DNA from: an uncultured SAR86 cluster bacterium
GTDB taxonomy: Bacteria; Pseudomonadota; Gammaproteobacteria; Magnimaribacterales; Magnimaribacteraceae
NCBI GenBank assembly: GCA_902517565.1
Contig: CABYCU010000001.1
Coordinates: 248,001 to 312,000, forward strand
Direction of reading: 5' to 3'
DNA: 64,000 nt
Every line of letters begins with the position of its first letter. Within the stretch, counting starts at the first letter, position 1. Positions 22,576 through 31,813 of this stretch are shown here, in pieces. The notes beneath the pieces are model-generated. The model saw nothing but the letters and a program-made list of their open reading frames with translations, was not told where the DNA came from and did no database searches. A program made the translations under genes and the position numbers.

Positions 22576-22669
22576 AGACTGGATAATAACCGGTATATTT
22601 AAATCAAATATATAGTTTGCGCCAATAACACTGCTTTGATGTAGAATTATTTGAGGGAGAAAAAAGAGC

Positions 22670-23878
22670 GTGCAAACAACAACAGATAAGACTTCAGAGA
22701 GTTTAGAGCTACCCAAAGTGGATTGGCTGGACAGAGAGTCAAACCCAGAACAATTTTTTAAAGATCTTTCTTACGCATTGTCAGAATATGGATTTATGGT
22801 GCTAACTAATGCACCTGGGCTTTCTGATGAATTTCAGCAACGAGCTTTCAAGGAAGTTCGTGGCTTTTTTGATTCTCCTATGGACTTAAAAAAAACGGCT
22901 CATATATCTAATACTCCTTATTTTCGAGGGTACAGCTTGCCCACACCAGCTGATCGTGGGCACGGTCAAGTCATAGAAGCTTTTCAGTATGGATTTGAGC
23001 AAGAACCCTTGTGCGACTTCGATGATAAAACTAAACCAATTCATCATCGACTCTTTCGAGGCCCCAACACTTGGCCAGATGATAGTTCACTACCGGGCTT
23101 TCGACCTTTGATTGATGATTTGAATGGTCGTTATCACAAATTGACGCATGAATTGGGCGAGGCCATTGTAGAGTCTTTGGAGGAGGATGTTGCGTCATTT
23201 CGGGAGTATTTTGATTTTGAAAATCCGGACTTGGCCGCCAGCTTGAATCATAATTACAGCCTTCAAGCTTTTGCAGAAGAAGATCGTGCAAATGTTAAGG
23301 AAGAATATAAGAAATTCTCTAGTCGTAGAGTGGGTGCTCATATCGATGGACCTCCATTCATAGCGTTGTTGATCAACGACCGTCCTGGATTACAAGTAGT
23401 AGCTGGAGAAGGTCAGTGGATCGATGCCCCTGTAACATGTCAGACAGCACCTGGAGACTATCATGTACCTGTTATTCCAGGATCAGTCATAGTCAATACT
23501 GGTGGAACTTTAATGCACTTAAGCGAAGGAAGATATTCTGCTACTCTTCACCGAGTGAATACAACTTTGATACCTGATGGAGAAACGCGAGTTTCAATGC
23601 CTTACTTTTTATTACCTAAAATGGAAGGAGACCTGATACCTTTTGGCAAACCTGAAGCTAGTTTAGTTGGAGCAGCGGGTTATGAATCTGGACGCGACCG
23701 AGGTGCTAATGCTAGCGTTAATCGGATGGGCACCTTTCCCCAAGTTACAAGGCGATGGTGGACTGAAGAATACGAAGAGCTTCGTCAAAAACAGAGTGCC
23801 GAGGTAGAGGCTGAGACGCAGGCCGCTTTCAAATTGGCCAAAGAGCGGGGCGAACGTTTTAAACAGCAATCAGATTAA
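22670..23878 (+). CDS. Isopenicillin N synthase-like 2-oxoglutarate/Fe(II) oxygenase
   Basis: The 402-residue protein has the non-haem iron dioxygenase fold. The N-terminal DIOX_N-type part contains EYGFMVLTNAPGL. The metal triad is His224 and Asp226 (GAHIDG) with His294 (ATLHRV), and the 2-oxoglutarate-binding pair Arg307 and Ser309 lies in TRVSMPYF. It hydroxylates or oxidises an unknown small molecule, which might be shared with the hydrolase gene that follows 11 bases later. The start is GTG, preceded by GAGGGAGA. It is longer than the usual 300-350 residues because of a charged C-terminal tail. Confidence 0.88.
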   Translation: MQTTTDKTSESLELPKVDWLDRESNPEQFFKDLSYALSEYGFMVLTNAPGLSDEFQQRAFKEVRGFFDSPMDLKKTAHISNTPYFRGYSLPTPADRGHGQVIEAFQYGFEQEPLCDFDDKTKPIHHRLFRGPNTWPDDSSLPGFRPLIDDLNGRYHKLTHELGEAIVESLEEDVASFREYFDFENPDLAASLNHNYSLQAFAEEDRANVKEEYKKFSSRRVGAHIDGPPFIALLINDRPGLQVVAGEGQWIDAPVTCQTAPGDYHVPVIPGSVIVNTGGTLMHLSEGRYSATLHRVNTTLIPDGETRVSMPYFLLPKMEGDLIPFGKPEASLVGAAGYESGRDRGANASVNRMGTFPQVTRRWWTEEYEELRQKQSAEVEAETQAAFKLAKERGERFKQQSD

Positions 23879-23889
23879 GCTTAATCTCT

Positions 23890-24828
23890 ATGTCTGAGCA
23901 TAAATTTAAATCAGGTGAAGATGGCGTAATAACTTATAAGTCTTCTAACCCCTTTGAATTTTTTCATATTTTGGCATCTCAGGAATGTGAAGAACAACAT
24001 ATGTTTGGGTCTCTAATTTTTCCTGATGAAAAGAAAGAAAAATATCCTTTGGTTATTTGTATGCATGGAAGCATGGGCTGGAGAGGCCATCACCACGAGC
24101 ACTCAGTAAATTTTCTGAATAATGGTTTTGCCATTTTTAGAGTAAACAGTTTTGACGCTAGACAAGTCGTTTCTATTGTTGAGGATCAAATACAAGTGAC
24201 ATTAGCAACAGTTATGACCGATTGTTTTAATGCCTTAAAAATTCTATCGAAGCATCCAGATATAGATAGCTCGAAAATTTTTATTGCTGGCTGGAGCCTC
24301 GGAGGCAGCACGGCTATATATTCTGCTTGGGAACCGCTTGCAGAGAAATTAGCACCAGATGGTGAGAGGTTTGCTGGCCACTTAGCCTTTTATCCGGGTG
24401 CATTTATGTGGCCAGAAGAGATGCGATGGAGTAAATCACCAATCTTAACTCTCATAGGTGCCGATGACGATTACACACCCGCTGTTCTCATTGAGAAACT
24501 TTCACCAGCAATCAACCAAAATGGAGGTAACAGTAACTTAATTGTTTATGAAGGCGGTCATCATTCCTTTGATTCAATAGATCCGGTTGTTTATGTTCCT
24601 AATGCCATAGCTGTTGGGGGCAGACATACTTTTGTGGGAAAAGATGGACATCACTACCATGAAGATAAAGAAGGAAAGAGAACACCAATGGATGAGCCGC
24701 ATGAAAGAACTAAGATTTTTAAAGATAGGGCTAAGATAGGCGCTCACCTGGGAAGAAACTGGAAAGCCAGAGAGGCTTCAATGAAAGATTCAATTGAGTT
24801 TCTTTTATCAAATACACCATCTGTATAG
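23890..24828 (+). CDS. Dienelactone hydrolase-like alpha/beta hydrolase
   Basis: The 312-residue protein shows the alpha/beta hydrolase pattern: HGSMGWRGHHHEH oxyanion region, nucleophile Ser136 in GWSLGG, an acidic loop LIGADDDYTPA and a catalytic His in EGGHHSFD. It fits the dienelactone hydrolase/prolyl oligopeptidase group. No signal peptide. It follows the 2OG oxygenase and may act on its product, an inference from spacing only. Confidence 0.85.
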   Translation: MSEHKFKSGEDGVITYKSSNPFEFFHILASQECEEQHMFGSLIFPDEKKEKYPLVICMHGSMGWRGHHHEHSVNFLNNGFAIFRVNSFDARQVVSIVEDQIQVTLATVMTDCFNALKILSKHPDIDSSKIFIAGWSLGGSTAIYSAWEPLAEKLAPDGERFAGHLAFYPGAFMWPEEMRWSKSPILTLIGADDDYTPAVLIEKLSPAINQNGGNSNLIVYEGGHHSFDSIDPVVYVPNAIAVGGRHTFVGKDGHHYHEDKEGKRTPMDEPHERTKIFKDRAKIGAHLGRNWKAREASMKDSIEFLLSNTPSV

Positions 24829-24844
24829 GGGCAACGGGGTAAAT

Positions 24845-25114
24845 ATGAGCAACTTTTCTAATTCGGAAAGAAAAAATTTGAGAACTCAGGCCCATCCATT
24901 AAAGCCAGTAGTCATGATTGGCCAGCTAGGCCTTACAGAGTCAGTGCTTAGTGAAATAGATATAGCCCTTAATGCTCATAAGCTGATAAAGGTAAGTATT
25001 AGGAGTGCCAACAAAGATGAACGTATCAAACAAGGAAAGAATATTGAAAATATTCTTGGTGCTGAGGTAATTAGCCAGATTGGGAGCATTACTGTTTTAT
25101 ATAGACCCGTATGA
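24845..25114 (+). CDS. yhbY: YhbY-family CRS1/CRM RNA-binding protein
   Basis: The 89-residue protein starts LRTQAHPLKPVVMIGQLGLTESVL, the CRM domain with its glycine loop, and includes LIKVSIRSANKDERIKQ. YhbY associates with pre-50S ribosomal particles. I chose ATG 24845, preceded by GGGGTAA, since upstream in-frame codons to 24794 overlap the hydrolase gene and do not look like YhbY. It is not next to rlmE here, unlike in E. coli. Confidence 0.92.
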   Translation: MSNFSNSERKNLRTQAHPLKPVVMIGQLGLTESVLSEIDIALNAHKLIKVSIRSANKDERIKQGKNIENILGAEVISQIGSITVLYRPV

Positions 25115-25187
25115 AAGAATCTAAAACTATAATTTTATTTGTATTTTTTAACTTAATAACTTAAAGTTCCTCGCCCTGTTCAAAATC

Positions 25188-25586
25188 ATGAGATTAACGC
25201 AAGAATATTCAGACAAAACTGCCATTAGCTTATCAGCACTATGTTTAGTGCACTGTCTATTGGTACCCTCTTTTTTAGTTTTTCTGTCAGGCTATATATC
25301 ACTTTCCTATAATAATGAACTTATACATTATGCAATTTTGTTTATAGCAATTCCCGTCAGTTTTTATGCTCTATTCACTGGCGTAAAAAACCATAAATCC
25401 TTCATTTATTTGTATGTTGGTTTGTCTGGCATTTTGGCCCTTCTTTTAGCCGTCACTCTTGGAGCTCAAATCTGGGGAGAAGCAGGTGAAAAGATCCTCA
25501 CCACTATAGGTGCATTGTTGGTTGCTTTTTCACACTTTAAAAACTACAGACTTTGTAGGGAAATAGAGTGTGATGACTGTCACTAA
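25188..25586 (+). CDS. MerC-domain membrane protein
   Basis: The 132-residue protein has four predicted membrane helices. The first contains Cys19, His22 and Cys23 (ALCLVHC), the signature of MerC-type mercury transporters, and the end has a Cys cluster (CREIECDDC). No merA, merR, merT or merP lies nearby. Such solitary MerC-like proteins are common in marine bacteria and their substrate may not be mercury. Confidence 0.82.
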   Translation: MRLTQEYSDKTAISLSALCLVHCLLVPSFLVFLSGYISLSYNNELIHYAILFIAIPVSFYALFTGVKNHKSFIYLYVGLSGILALLLAVTLGAQIWGEAGEKILTTIGALLVAFSHFKNYRLCREIECDDCH

Positions 25587-25674
25587 AGACTAAAGACCAG
25601 ATTATTCTTAATTACCCAAAACAATTAATTTGTTATCCTCTGCCTATAAAGGGAAATAACTTTAAGGGAGAAAA

Positions 25675-26196
25675 ATGAGAAGAATAATAACCGGACATAA
25701 TGAGTCAGGAAAATCAGTGGTTTCAATTGAAGGTCCGCCTTCTCGATCATTGGGCGAGGATGCGGGTGGATTGTATGAAATATGGAATACTGATGGAGAG
25801 GGCTTTGATACTAAGTCCACAGAAGATAGGGCAGATATAGATGTTGTTTTATCTCCATCTAAAGGCGGGACTAAAATTAGATACTTTCAAATAAATCCTA
25901 TTCCAGAAGGTGTGCCACAAGAAGTAATAGAGGCCTCAACTGCAGCTGCATTTGAGAAAATGGGCGCCGCTCATCATCGCGTGGACACATCAAGAAATGC
26001 GGCAATGCATGAGACTGATACTATTGATTATATAATTCTATTAAAGGGAGATGTGAAGCTGATCCTTGATGAAGAGGAAATAAAGGTTAATCCTCACGAT
26101 ATTGTGGTTCAAAGAGGAACTAATCATGCTTGGGTCAATAATGGAACTGAGCCTGCTTTATTAATAGCTGTTTTAATTGATAGTAGTTTGGTTTAG
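25675..26196 (+). CDS. Cupin-domain protein
   Basis: The 173-residue protein carries the cupin fold in its C-terminal half: HETDTIDYIILLKGDVKLIL for the first motif, DIVVQRGTNHAWVNN for the second. The metal-type His and Glu residues (HETD, NHAW) are present. The N-terminal 100 residues contain GHNESGKSVV and a GGLYEIW segment common to small cupins of unknown substrate. It may be an enzyme or a binding protein. Confidence 0.82.
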   Translation: MRRIITGHNESGKSVVSIEGPPSRSLGEDAGGLYEIWNTDGEGFDTKSTEDRADIDVVLSPSKGGTKIRYFQINPIPEGVPQEVIEASTAAAFEKMGAAHHRVDTSRNAAMHETDTIDYIILLKGDVKLILDEEEIKVNPHDIVVQRGTNHAWVNNGTEPALLIAVLIDSSLV

Positions 26197-26214
26197 TTAA
26201 CTATGAGGCCTTAA

Positions 26215-27432
26215 TTAGACCTTTAATTTTACTTCGGTAAAACCTCGAGACATTCTCTCAATTAATTCTTTTCTTAAGTTATCTGTAAAATTGAACTTAA
26301 AAAGAAGCTTTAAAACTGGAACTATTATTTCAACCATTAATACATTTTGCGCGATAAATTTAGGTGGTCTAGATTGTATTTCTTGAACTTTCGTGACTTC
26401 TTCTATTCTTTCTTTTTCAATTGCTTCAAAGGCTTTATCTAGAGATGAATTAGAAGGGTTACTATCCATCAAAGGAACAAGATGGTTAGCGCAAACCACT
26501 GCATCTCGTAAGGCAATATTTAATCCTTGCCCTCCAACGGCATTCATTGTGTGAGCCGCATCTCCTAGAAGAAGGGCACCCTTCTTGGACCATTTTTTTA
26601 CTCTATCTAGAGTCATTTTTAAAATAAATGGATCAGAAATTGAATTTTCATCTAGACACTTTTGGAGATGATCTGCAAAGCCACTAGGGGATTTCTCTTT
26701 AATGTATTGTATCCATTGCTCCTTACCTTTCTTTTTTAACTCTCCATAGCTTCCGGCAGGAATTATCCATCCAACTTGTAATTTTTGGTCATAAACAGGC
26801 ACAGCAACCAAAAAAGATTTAGGAAATAAGCTAAAAAAAGCCTGCGATCCAGGCAAGAATTTTTCTGGATATGGAATTTTAAACCATAAAACATCCGGCT
26901 GAAGTTTGTACTCTTTTACCTCAAAGTTTAGTTTTCTGCGCACCATGGAATTTCTACCGTCAAAGCCTATTACCACTTTTGCTTTGATGGATGCTTCTTT
27001 GTTACCATCGGTTATCACAACCCCATCAACCCGATCTTTGTTATAAATTAAATCTTGCGCTTTGTATCCTCTATAGAAGATAAAGTTATCAAAACCAGAA
27101 GCCTTTTCTATCAATTTCTCTAGTAGCTGCGGTTGAGAGACCCATCGAAATTCTCCTTCTTTTAGAAATTCAATTTCTGGATTGGCCGCTAATTGACCTT
27201 TATAAAAAAGATTCATCTCTTCAACCTTTCTGTAATCTACATCATCTAAATCAAAACCAATTTGTTCTAAGACTGCTTTTCCACTTGGCATTAACCCTTC
27301 GCCCCTAAATTCTTTTGAAAAGTCCTTTTGCCTTTCAATTAGTGCAGTGGACACCCCTCTAGAGGCTAGTATATTTGCCAAAGTAGCACCTCCGGGACCG
27401 CCTCCAATAATTGCAACGTCAACTTTTTCCAT
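26215..27432 (-). CDS. FAD-dependent monooxygenase
   Basis: The 405-residue protein has an N-terminal FAD-binding GGGPGGATLAN motif at about residues 10-20, the middle DG motif (VIGFDGRNSMVRR) and the GDAAHTMNAVGGQGLN motif near residue 290, all typical of the p-hydroxybenzoate hydroxylase group (UbiH/GeranylReductase-like). Substrate unknown. It is convergent with the cupin gene (18 bases apart). Length is normal. Confidence 0.9.
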   Translation of the reverse strand: MEKVDVAIIGGGPGGATLANILASRGVSTALIERQKDFSKEFRGEGLMPSGKAVLEQIGFDLDDVDYRKVEEMNLFYKGQLAANPEIEFLKEGEFRWVSQPQLLEKLIEKASGFDNFIFYRGYKAQDLIYNKDRVDGVVITDGNKEASIKAKVVIGFDGRNSMVRRKLNFEVKEYKLQPDVLWFKIPYPEKFLPGSQAFFSLFPKSFLVAVPVYDQKLQVGWIIPAGSYGELKKKGKEQWIQYIKEKSPSGFADHLQKCLDENSISDPFILKMTLDRVKKWSKKGALLLGDAAHTMNAVGGQGLNIALRDAVVCANHLVPLMDSNPSNSSLDKAFEAIEKERIEEVTKVQEIQSRPPKFIAQNVLMVEIIVPVLKLLFKFNFTDNLRKELIERMSRGFTEVKLKV

Positions 27433-27490
27433 AACAAGTACTTTATAATAATTTCTTTCTAAATAGAGAATTTAATCGACTGAAACAATA

Positions 27491-27910
27491 GTGACTAAGT
27501 ATTTAACAACCTTGTGTCTGATTGGCGGAGGCATTCTTCCTATCTTGGTTGATGTTAATACTTCGCATTTATTAAATCCCGACTGGGACTCTCATGCTAG
27601 AGTCCATGAAGCCTGGCGCCTCTCAACTAATTTTTTAGTTTTCTCTTTGGGAATCTTTTTATTGTGGTCTAAGAATAAAGAGATCCTTGCGGGCCTCTTG
27701 AGTCTCTGCATTCACTTGGGTTTTATAATAGCCGTGACCCTGATGCCTTTATATGGGGGAGAGCCTGTAGGCGAAGGTATACCAGAGCCTGAGATTTTGA
27801 TGGTCCCTTTCAACGTATTCTTTTTTGGTTCTATGTTTCTTTTACAGGGTACAGTTATTTTTGTTTTATTTAAGAAAAAGAAATTCTCCCTTTCTAATGA
27901 ATTGAAATAA
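27491..27910 (+). CDS. Membrane protein of unknown function
   Basis: The 139-residue protein has four predicted hydrophobic segments and a short basic tail (FKKKKFSL). A HARVHEAWRLS segment lies after the first segment. I do not recognise a family with certainty; small four-helix DUF6640-like proteins look similar. GTG is the start, 58 bases from the divergent monooxygenase start. Confidence 0.7.
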   Translation: MTKYLTTLCLIGGGILPILVDVNTSHLLNPDWDSHARVHEAWRLSTNFLVFSLGIFLLWSKNKEILAGLLSLCIHLGFIIAVTLMPLYGGEPVGEGIPEPEILMVPFNVFFFGSMFLLQGTVIFVLFKKKKFSLSNELK

Positions 27911-27945
27911 CTGTAGTTTTTAAAACTCGAAAATAAATAAAAAGA

Positions 27946-29775
27946 TTACTGTGCATTGTTTTCGGCCTCTATCCAATCATCTATCAAATTTTCTAAAACA
28001 AACAAAGGCACTATTCCCTGGTCCAGTACTATGGAATGAAATTGCTTGAGATTGAATTTATCACCCATTTTATTTTTGGCTCTTTCTCTAAGCTCTAAGA
28101 TTTTTATCATACCCATCTTGTAGCTAGTGGCTTGAGCAGGCCAAACTATATACCTTTCTATTTCAACCCTTACTTCTGTATCAGACATACCGGTAGTTTT
28201 TTTCATATAGTCCATGGCTTCTTCTCTAGTCCATTTTTTATAGTGCATCCCAGTATCGACCACCAACCTATTTGCTCTGAACATCTCACTTTGAAGAACT
28301 CCTAACTCATCGAAAAGATTTTTTGTCATACCTACTTCAACAGCTAATTGTTCGGAATATAGGGCCCACCCTTCAGTATAGGCTGATGTCCTGTAGCCTA
28401 ATTTTCTATACAGAGTTAAATCTTCATTCTCTTGATTCAGCGCAATTTGGAAATGATGCCCGGGGACGGCTTCGTGAAATGTTAATGTCCTCATGCCAAA
28501 TTTTGGCGTCTGTTTAATGTCATATAGGTTTGCATAAAAGACACCGGGTCGAGATCCATCAAGGCTTGGGGCTTGATAGTAGCCCCCAGCAGCAGTTTTT
28601 TCCGAATACTCTGGAACAGCCCTCACCTCAACAAGACTTACAGGAAATTTTTCAAAATAAGGCCTTACATCTTCTTCTGCCTCTTTTACCATCTGGTTGT
28701 AGTCTTTAATGACAATTTCTTTTCTGTCTGGAGTATCGGCATATAAAAACTGAGGATCTTCATTTAAATCATTCATCATCTCGCCAATTGGCTTATCTAC
28801 CGTGTAACCCAGCTCCAGAAAAATATCTTTCATTCTATTTTCAATCCTGGCGACCTCTTTTAGTCCAATTTGATGTATCTCTTCCGCCGAATAGTCTGTA
28901 GTGGTATAAGATTTAAGCCTCAAGGCATAGAAAGCGTCTCCATCAGGAAGAGACCAAACGCCATGGTGTTGATTAGCGTTTTCATAATTTTCTAGCATGT
29001 AGTCTAAGATTAAACTGAACCCCGGTTTAACATTTAACTCAATAGTTCTACTTAAGTCCTCAGTGAGTTTATTTATTTTCTCAGACTCAAGATCTATTTC
29101 TTTTAATTTCTTTATATATACCTGCATCAAGGGATTTTCAGAATCTTGATAGGCTAGCTGTTCTTTGAGTTGTCGAATTACATGATCAAAAACATATACA
29201 GGAGCAAATATTCCTGATTTTTTTTGCTCTTCCAACCATAAAAGGTTTGCGCGAAGAGCATCGTCAAACATTTTCACCCTTTCAATGTAATCAGCAGCCT
29301 CTCTTTCATTTCTAATGGGATGGGTGTCCGTCATAAACTCTACAAGGTTTAAGTGATTGCCACTTATTTGATTAAACGGATAGGAGTGATATCTAAACCT
29401 TTCAAACCTTTCAATATCTATTTCAGTATCGAATACCGCTATCTCATGAGTAATTTTTTGATTTTTAGTTAAACTATCAACATCGTAATTTTTAAGAATT
29501 TTTAATCTTTCTAAATTTTCTAAGTAAGTTTTCCCCCCATCCTCAAGTGAAGAAATAGATAGTTTCTGATTATGTTTTGATATGAAATTAAATCCATCAA
29601 ATATACCCAGGTACGTCATATATTCCGGGGAATCAATTACGCTCATAACTAATTCTTTGGCTAGATAGTGGTCTATTGAATAAGGTTTCTTAGAGAATAG
29701 ATTCATCAGATAAAGTGAAGCAACAATCAGCAAGATCAAGACAAAGAATCCAAGATATTTGAGTGTTATTTTCAT
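27946..29775 (-). CDS. DUF885-family protein, membrane-anchored, metallopeptidase-like
   Basis: The 609-residue protein begins with one N-terminal hydrophobic anchor (about residues 7-27) and then the DUF885 domain. The diagnostic motif HEAVPGHHFQ lies at residues 434-443, with a GWALYSEQL segment about 30 residues later, the layout seen in this family and suggestive of zinc hydrolase function. Many marine Gammaproteobacteria and Bacteroidetes carry such proteins; the substrate is unknown. An AAGGAG site precedes the ATG. A strong palindrome lies just upstream of it. Confidence 0.88.
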   Translation of the reverse strand: MKITLKYLGFFVLILLIVASLYLMNLFSKKPYSIDHYLAKELVMSVIDSPEYMTYLGIFDGFNFISKHNQKLSISSLEDGGKTYLENLERLKILKNYDVDSLTKNQKITHEIAVFDTEIDIERFERFRYHSYPFNQISGNHLNLVEFMTDTHPIRNEREAADYIERVKMFDDALRANLLWLEEQKKSGIFAPVYVFDHVIRQLKEQLAYQDSENPLMQVYIKKLKEIDLESEKINKLTEDLSRTIELNVKPGFSLILDYMLENYENANQHHGVWSLPDGDAFYALRLKSYTTTDYSAEEIHQIGLKEVARIENRMKDIFLELGYTVDKPIGEMMNDLNEDPQFLYADTPDRKEIVIKDYNQMVKEAEEDVRPYFEKFPVSLVEVRAVPEYSEKTAAGGYYQAPSLDGSRPGVFYANLYDIKQTPKFGMRTLTFHEAVPGHHFQIALNQENEDLTLYRKLGYRTSAYTEGWALYSEQLAVEVGMTKNLFDELGVLQSEMFRANRLVVDTGMHYKKWTREEAMDYMKKTTGMSDTEVRVEIERYIVWPAQATSYKMGMIKILELRERAKNKMGDKFNLKQFHSIVLDQGIVPLFVLENLIDDWIEAENNAQ

Positions 29776-29788
29776 TTGTATCTCCTTT

Positions 29789-29808
29789 ATATAGAAAGTT
29801 TTCTATAT
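29789..29808. promoter_or_regulatory. Palindrome upstream of the DUF885 gene
   Basis: ATATAGAAA (29789-29797) and TTTCTATAT (29800-29808) form a perfect inverted repeat with a two-base centre, just upstream of the DUF885 ribosome-binding site. It could be an operator or a leader hairpin. Confidence 0.45.
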
Positions 29809-29830
29809 TTGAGCGCTCCCTCTATTTGCT

Positions 29831-29848
29831 GCTCAAAATTATTTGAGC
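29831..29848. repeat. Inverted repeat GCTCAAA/TTTGAGC in divergent promoter region
   Basis: GCTCAAA and TTTGAGC are separated by ATTA. A further TATTTGAGCG copy overlaps 29806-29815, so the motif TTTGAGC occurs three times in about 45 bases between two divergent genes. This suggests a regulator-binding cluster. Confidence 0.4.
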
Positions 29849-29912
29849 GAGTTAAGCTAATTATTAGATTTATTATAGAATGAAAAGATTAACCCGATAA
29901 TATATTTGAATT

Positions 29913-30278
29913 ATGGAATTTTGGTTTTTAATAGTTAGTTCGGCCTTATCTTTTGTTGGCATGTTGTTCCATGGAATATTGGGCCAACAAAAATATATGG
30001 GGAATATTAATAATAGCGAATTACAGTCTCTGACTAAATCGCTCAGCCTAGTTAGTTGGCATGTTTTTACTATATTTCTTTTTGTGAGTTCAGTGACTTT
30101 ATTTTATGTTGCATTTAATCCGGCAATATACATTGCCGTGTACCCCATAATTGGTATTAATGTCCTAGGCTCTATCCTATTTTTATTGCTTGGGCTTATC
30201 GGGCACAAACAATTATTAAGCATGCCCGGTGCTTATCTAATGGGCTTTACGGCATTATTCGCCTACTTGGGACTATAA
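29913..30278 (+). CDS. Membrane protein of unknown function
   Basis: The 121-residue protein consists of four hydrophobic helices with little soluble sequence. It includes GMLFHGILGQQKYM early and SWHVFTIFLF in the second helix, so two conserved-looking histidines lie in or near the membrane. No family is recognised. It is divergent from the DUF885 gene and followed by a NIPSNAP gene 45 bases later. Confidence 0.7.
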   Translation: MEFWFLIVSSALSFVGMLFHGILGQQKYMGNINNSELQSLTKSLSLVSWHVFTIFLFVSSVTLFYVAFNPAIYIAVYPIIGINVLGSILFLLLGLIGHKQLLSMPGAYLMGFTALFAYLGL

Positions 30279-30323
30279 TAAATTATTCATTTTCTTAAAA
30301 AAATCTTAGCACGGAGGTGTTGT

Positions 30324-30719
30324 ATGAAGTATTTAGCAATTTTGATTTTTTCTTTTTCAATGTCTTTAAAAGCAGATATCTATGAAATAAGAGACTATAC
30401 AATTGCAGAGGAATGGTTCGATGCATATGTTTACTGGGCAGAAAATCATTTTATGCCTTATGGCAATGAGCGAATAGACATAATTGACTTTTGGGTCAGC
30501 ACTGGAGAAGAGGCAATAGTCGAGGGCACAAATCCTATCGTATCACCTAATGGCCAGCCTAATGTGACTTGGGTAGCAAGGTACAAGAGCCGAGAGGATA
30601 GAGATGCATTTTTTGCTAACCTCGATGTTGATCCTGAGTGGGAAAAAGTCTGGGCTAAGCATCCCAATCCAGAAGCTTATGTGCACTCCAATGCAAGATT
30701 TTTTGGTTCAATAAAATGA
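30324..30719 (+). CDS. Secreted NIPSNAP-like protein
   Basis: The 131-residue protein has a signal peptide (about residues 1-17, ending SLKA) and then YEIRDYTIAEEWFDAYVYW, followed by a WVARYKSREDRDAFF stretch, which fits the NIPSNAP/dimeric alpha-beta barrel fold. GGAGGTG precedes the ATG. Function unknown; the signal peptide suggests export to the periplasm. Confidence 0.8.
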   Translation: MKYLAILIFSFSMSLKADIYEIRDYTIAEEWFDAYVYWAENHFMPYGNERIDIIDFWVSTGEEAIVEGTNPIVSPNGQPNVTWVARYKSREDRDAFFANLDVDPEWEKVWAKHPNPEAYVHSNARFFGSIK

Positions 30720-30743
30720 GCCTTAAGGATCAGAACGATTAAA

Positions 30744-31373
30744 GTGATTTGTCCGGTTTGCTTGGGTTCCGACACTGAACTTTCTCATTTAATAGAAGGA
30801 AAAGAATATTTTAAATGTAACTTCTGTGATGTATTATTTTTAAGCCCTAAAGACCACTTAGACCCCTATGAAGAGAAAGATAGATATTCTCAGCACAAGA
30901 ATGATATCTATGATCCTCAATATAGAAAATTTCTATCAGCTTTATATCGCCCACTAACCCAGAAGCTAAAGCCTGACATGAAGGGATTGGATTATGGATG
31001 TGGTCCTGGTCCTGCACTTGCTGAAATGTTTAGAGAGGATAACTACACTATAGATATATACGATCCTTATTTCTTTCCAGATAAATCTCTTCTAAATAAA
31101 AAGTATGACTTCATTGTGTGTACTGAGACGGCAGAGCACTTCTATGAACCTAATAAAGAATTCATGAGGCTTGATTCGCTCTTAGAGAAGGGAGGGTGGC
31201 TAGGGGTAATGACAAATTTCTATAACGATTCTATAGACTTTGAAGATTGGTATTATAGAAAAGACCCGACCCATGTAGTTTTTTATACAGAACAAACCTT
31301 GGAGGCTATTGCTTTAATGATGACCTGGAGTATAGAAATACCCGCTAATAATATTGTTTTATTTAAAAAATAA
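30744..31373 (+). CDS. Class I SAM-dependent methyltransferase with N-terminal zinc ribbon
   Basis: The 209-residue protein starts with a CxxC...CxxC zinc-ribbon-like pair (CPVCLGS, CNFCDVLF) and then a Rossmann-type methyltransferase core: LDYGCGPGPALAEM as the SAM motif near residue 80, and FIVCTETAEHF as the acidic post-motif region. This layout is common in methyltransferases acting on small molecules or saccharide. The start is GTG. Substrate unknown. Confidence 0.85.
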   Translation: MICPVCLGSDTELSHLIEGKEYFKCNFCDVLFLSPKDHLDPYEEKDRYSQHKNDIYDPQYRKFLSALYRPLTQKLKPDMKGLDYGCGPGPALAEMFREDNYTIDIYDPYFFPDKSLLNKKYDFIVCTETAEHFYEPNKEFMRLDSLLEKGGWLGVMTNFYNDSIDFEDWYYRKDPTHVVFYTEQTLEAIALMMTWSIEIPANNIVLFKK

Positions 31374-31415
31374 TTGTGTTTGAATCTAGTTGCATAAACA
31401 ACAAAGGGGATAAAA

Positions 31416-31808
31416 ATGTTCAGTCATATAATGGTAGGGGCAAATGATATTGAGGAGTCTAAAAAATTCTACGACAGCACTTTAGGTGTATTGGGTGCGG
31501 AGCCGGGGGTGCTTTCTGTTAATCCTACGGGACATAAAAGGTATATGTATTTTTTAGACGGAAATGTATTTCTTATATCTGAACCTATAGATGATCAAGA
31601 AGCTACAATAGGTAATGGCAGCACTATAGGTTTTGCTGTTAAAAGTTCAGAACAGGGCGATGAATGGCATGAGGCTGGCTTAAATAGTGGGGGTACTACA
31701 TGTGAAGACCCTCCTGGCATGAGGGAAGGCATGGGGATGAAGCTTTATCTTGCTTACCTAAGAGATCCTTCAGGAAACAAACTTTGCGGTATTCTTAATC
31801 TTTCATAA
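31416..31808 (+). CDS. VOC-family (glyoxalase/bleomycin resistance-like) protein
   Basis: The 130-residue single-domain protein has the VOC fold: FSHIMVGANDIEESKKFYD at the N-terminus and YLAYLRDPSGNKLCGI at the C-terminus, with a His near the first strand and Glu/Asp in the last as possible metal ligands. It could be a lyase, dioxygenase-like enzyme or binding protein. AAAGGGG precedes the ATG. It is five bases from the hydrolase gene and likely co-transcribed. Confidence 0.85.
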   Translation: MFSHIMVGANDIEESKKFYDSTLGVLGAEPGVLSVNPTGHKRYMYFLDGNVFLISEPIDDQEATIGNGSTIGFAVKSSEQGDEWHEAGLNSGGTTCEDPPGMREGMGMKLYLAYLRDPSGNKLCGILNLS

Positions 31809-31813
31809 TTGTC

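Noticed and set aside
25111-25164. Short 17-residue hydrophobic frame overlapping the yhbY stop
   Set aside because: Too short and with no family or ribosome-binding support; may be a leader peptide but I cannot show it.
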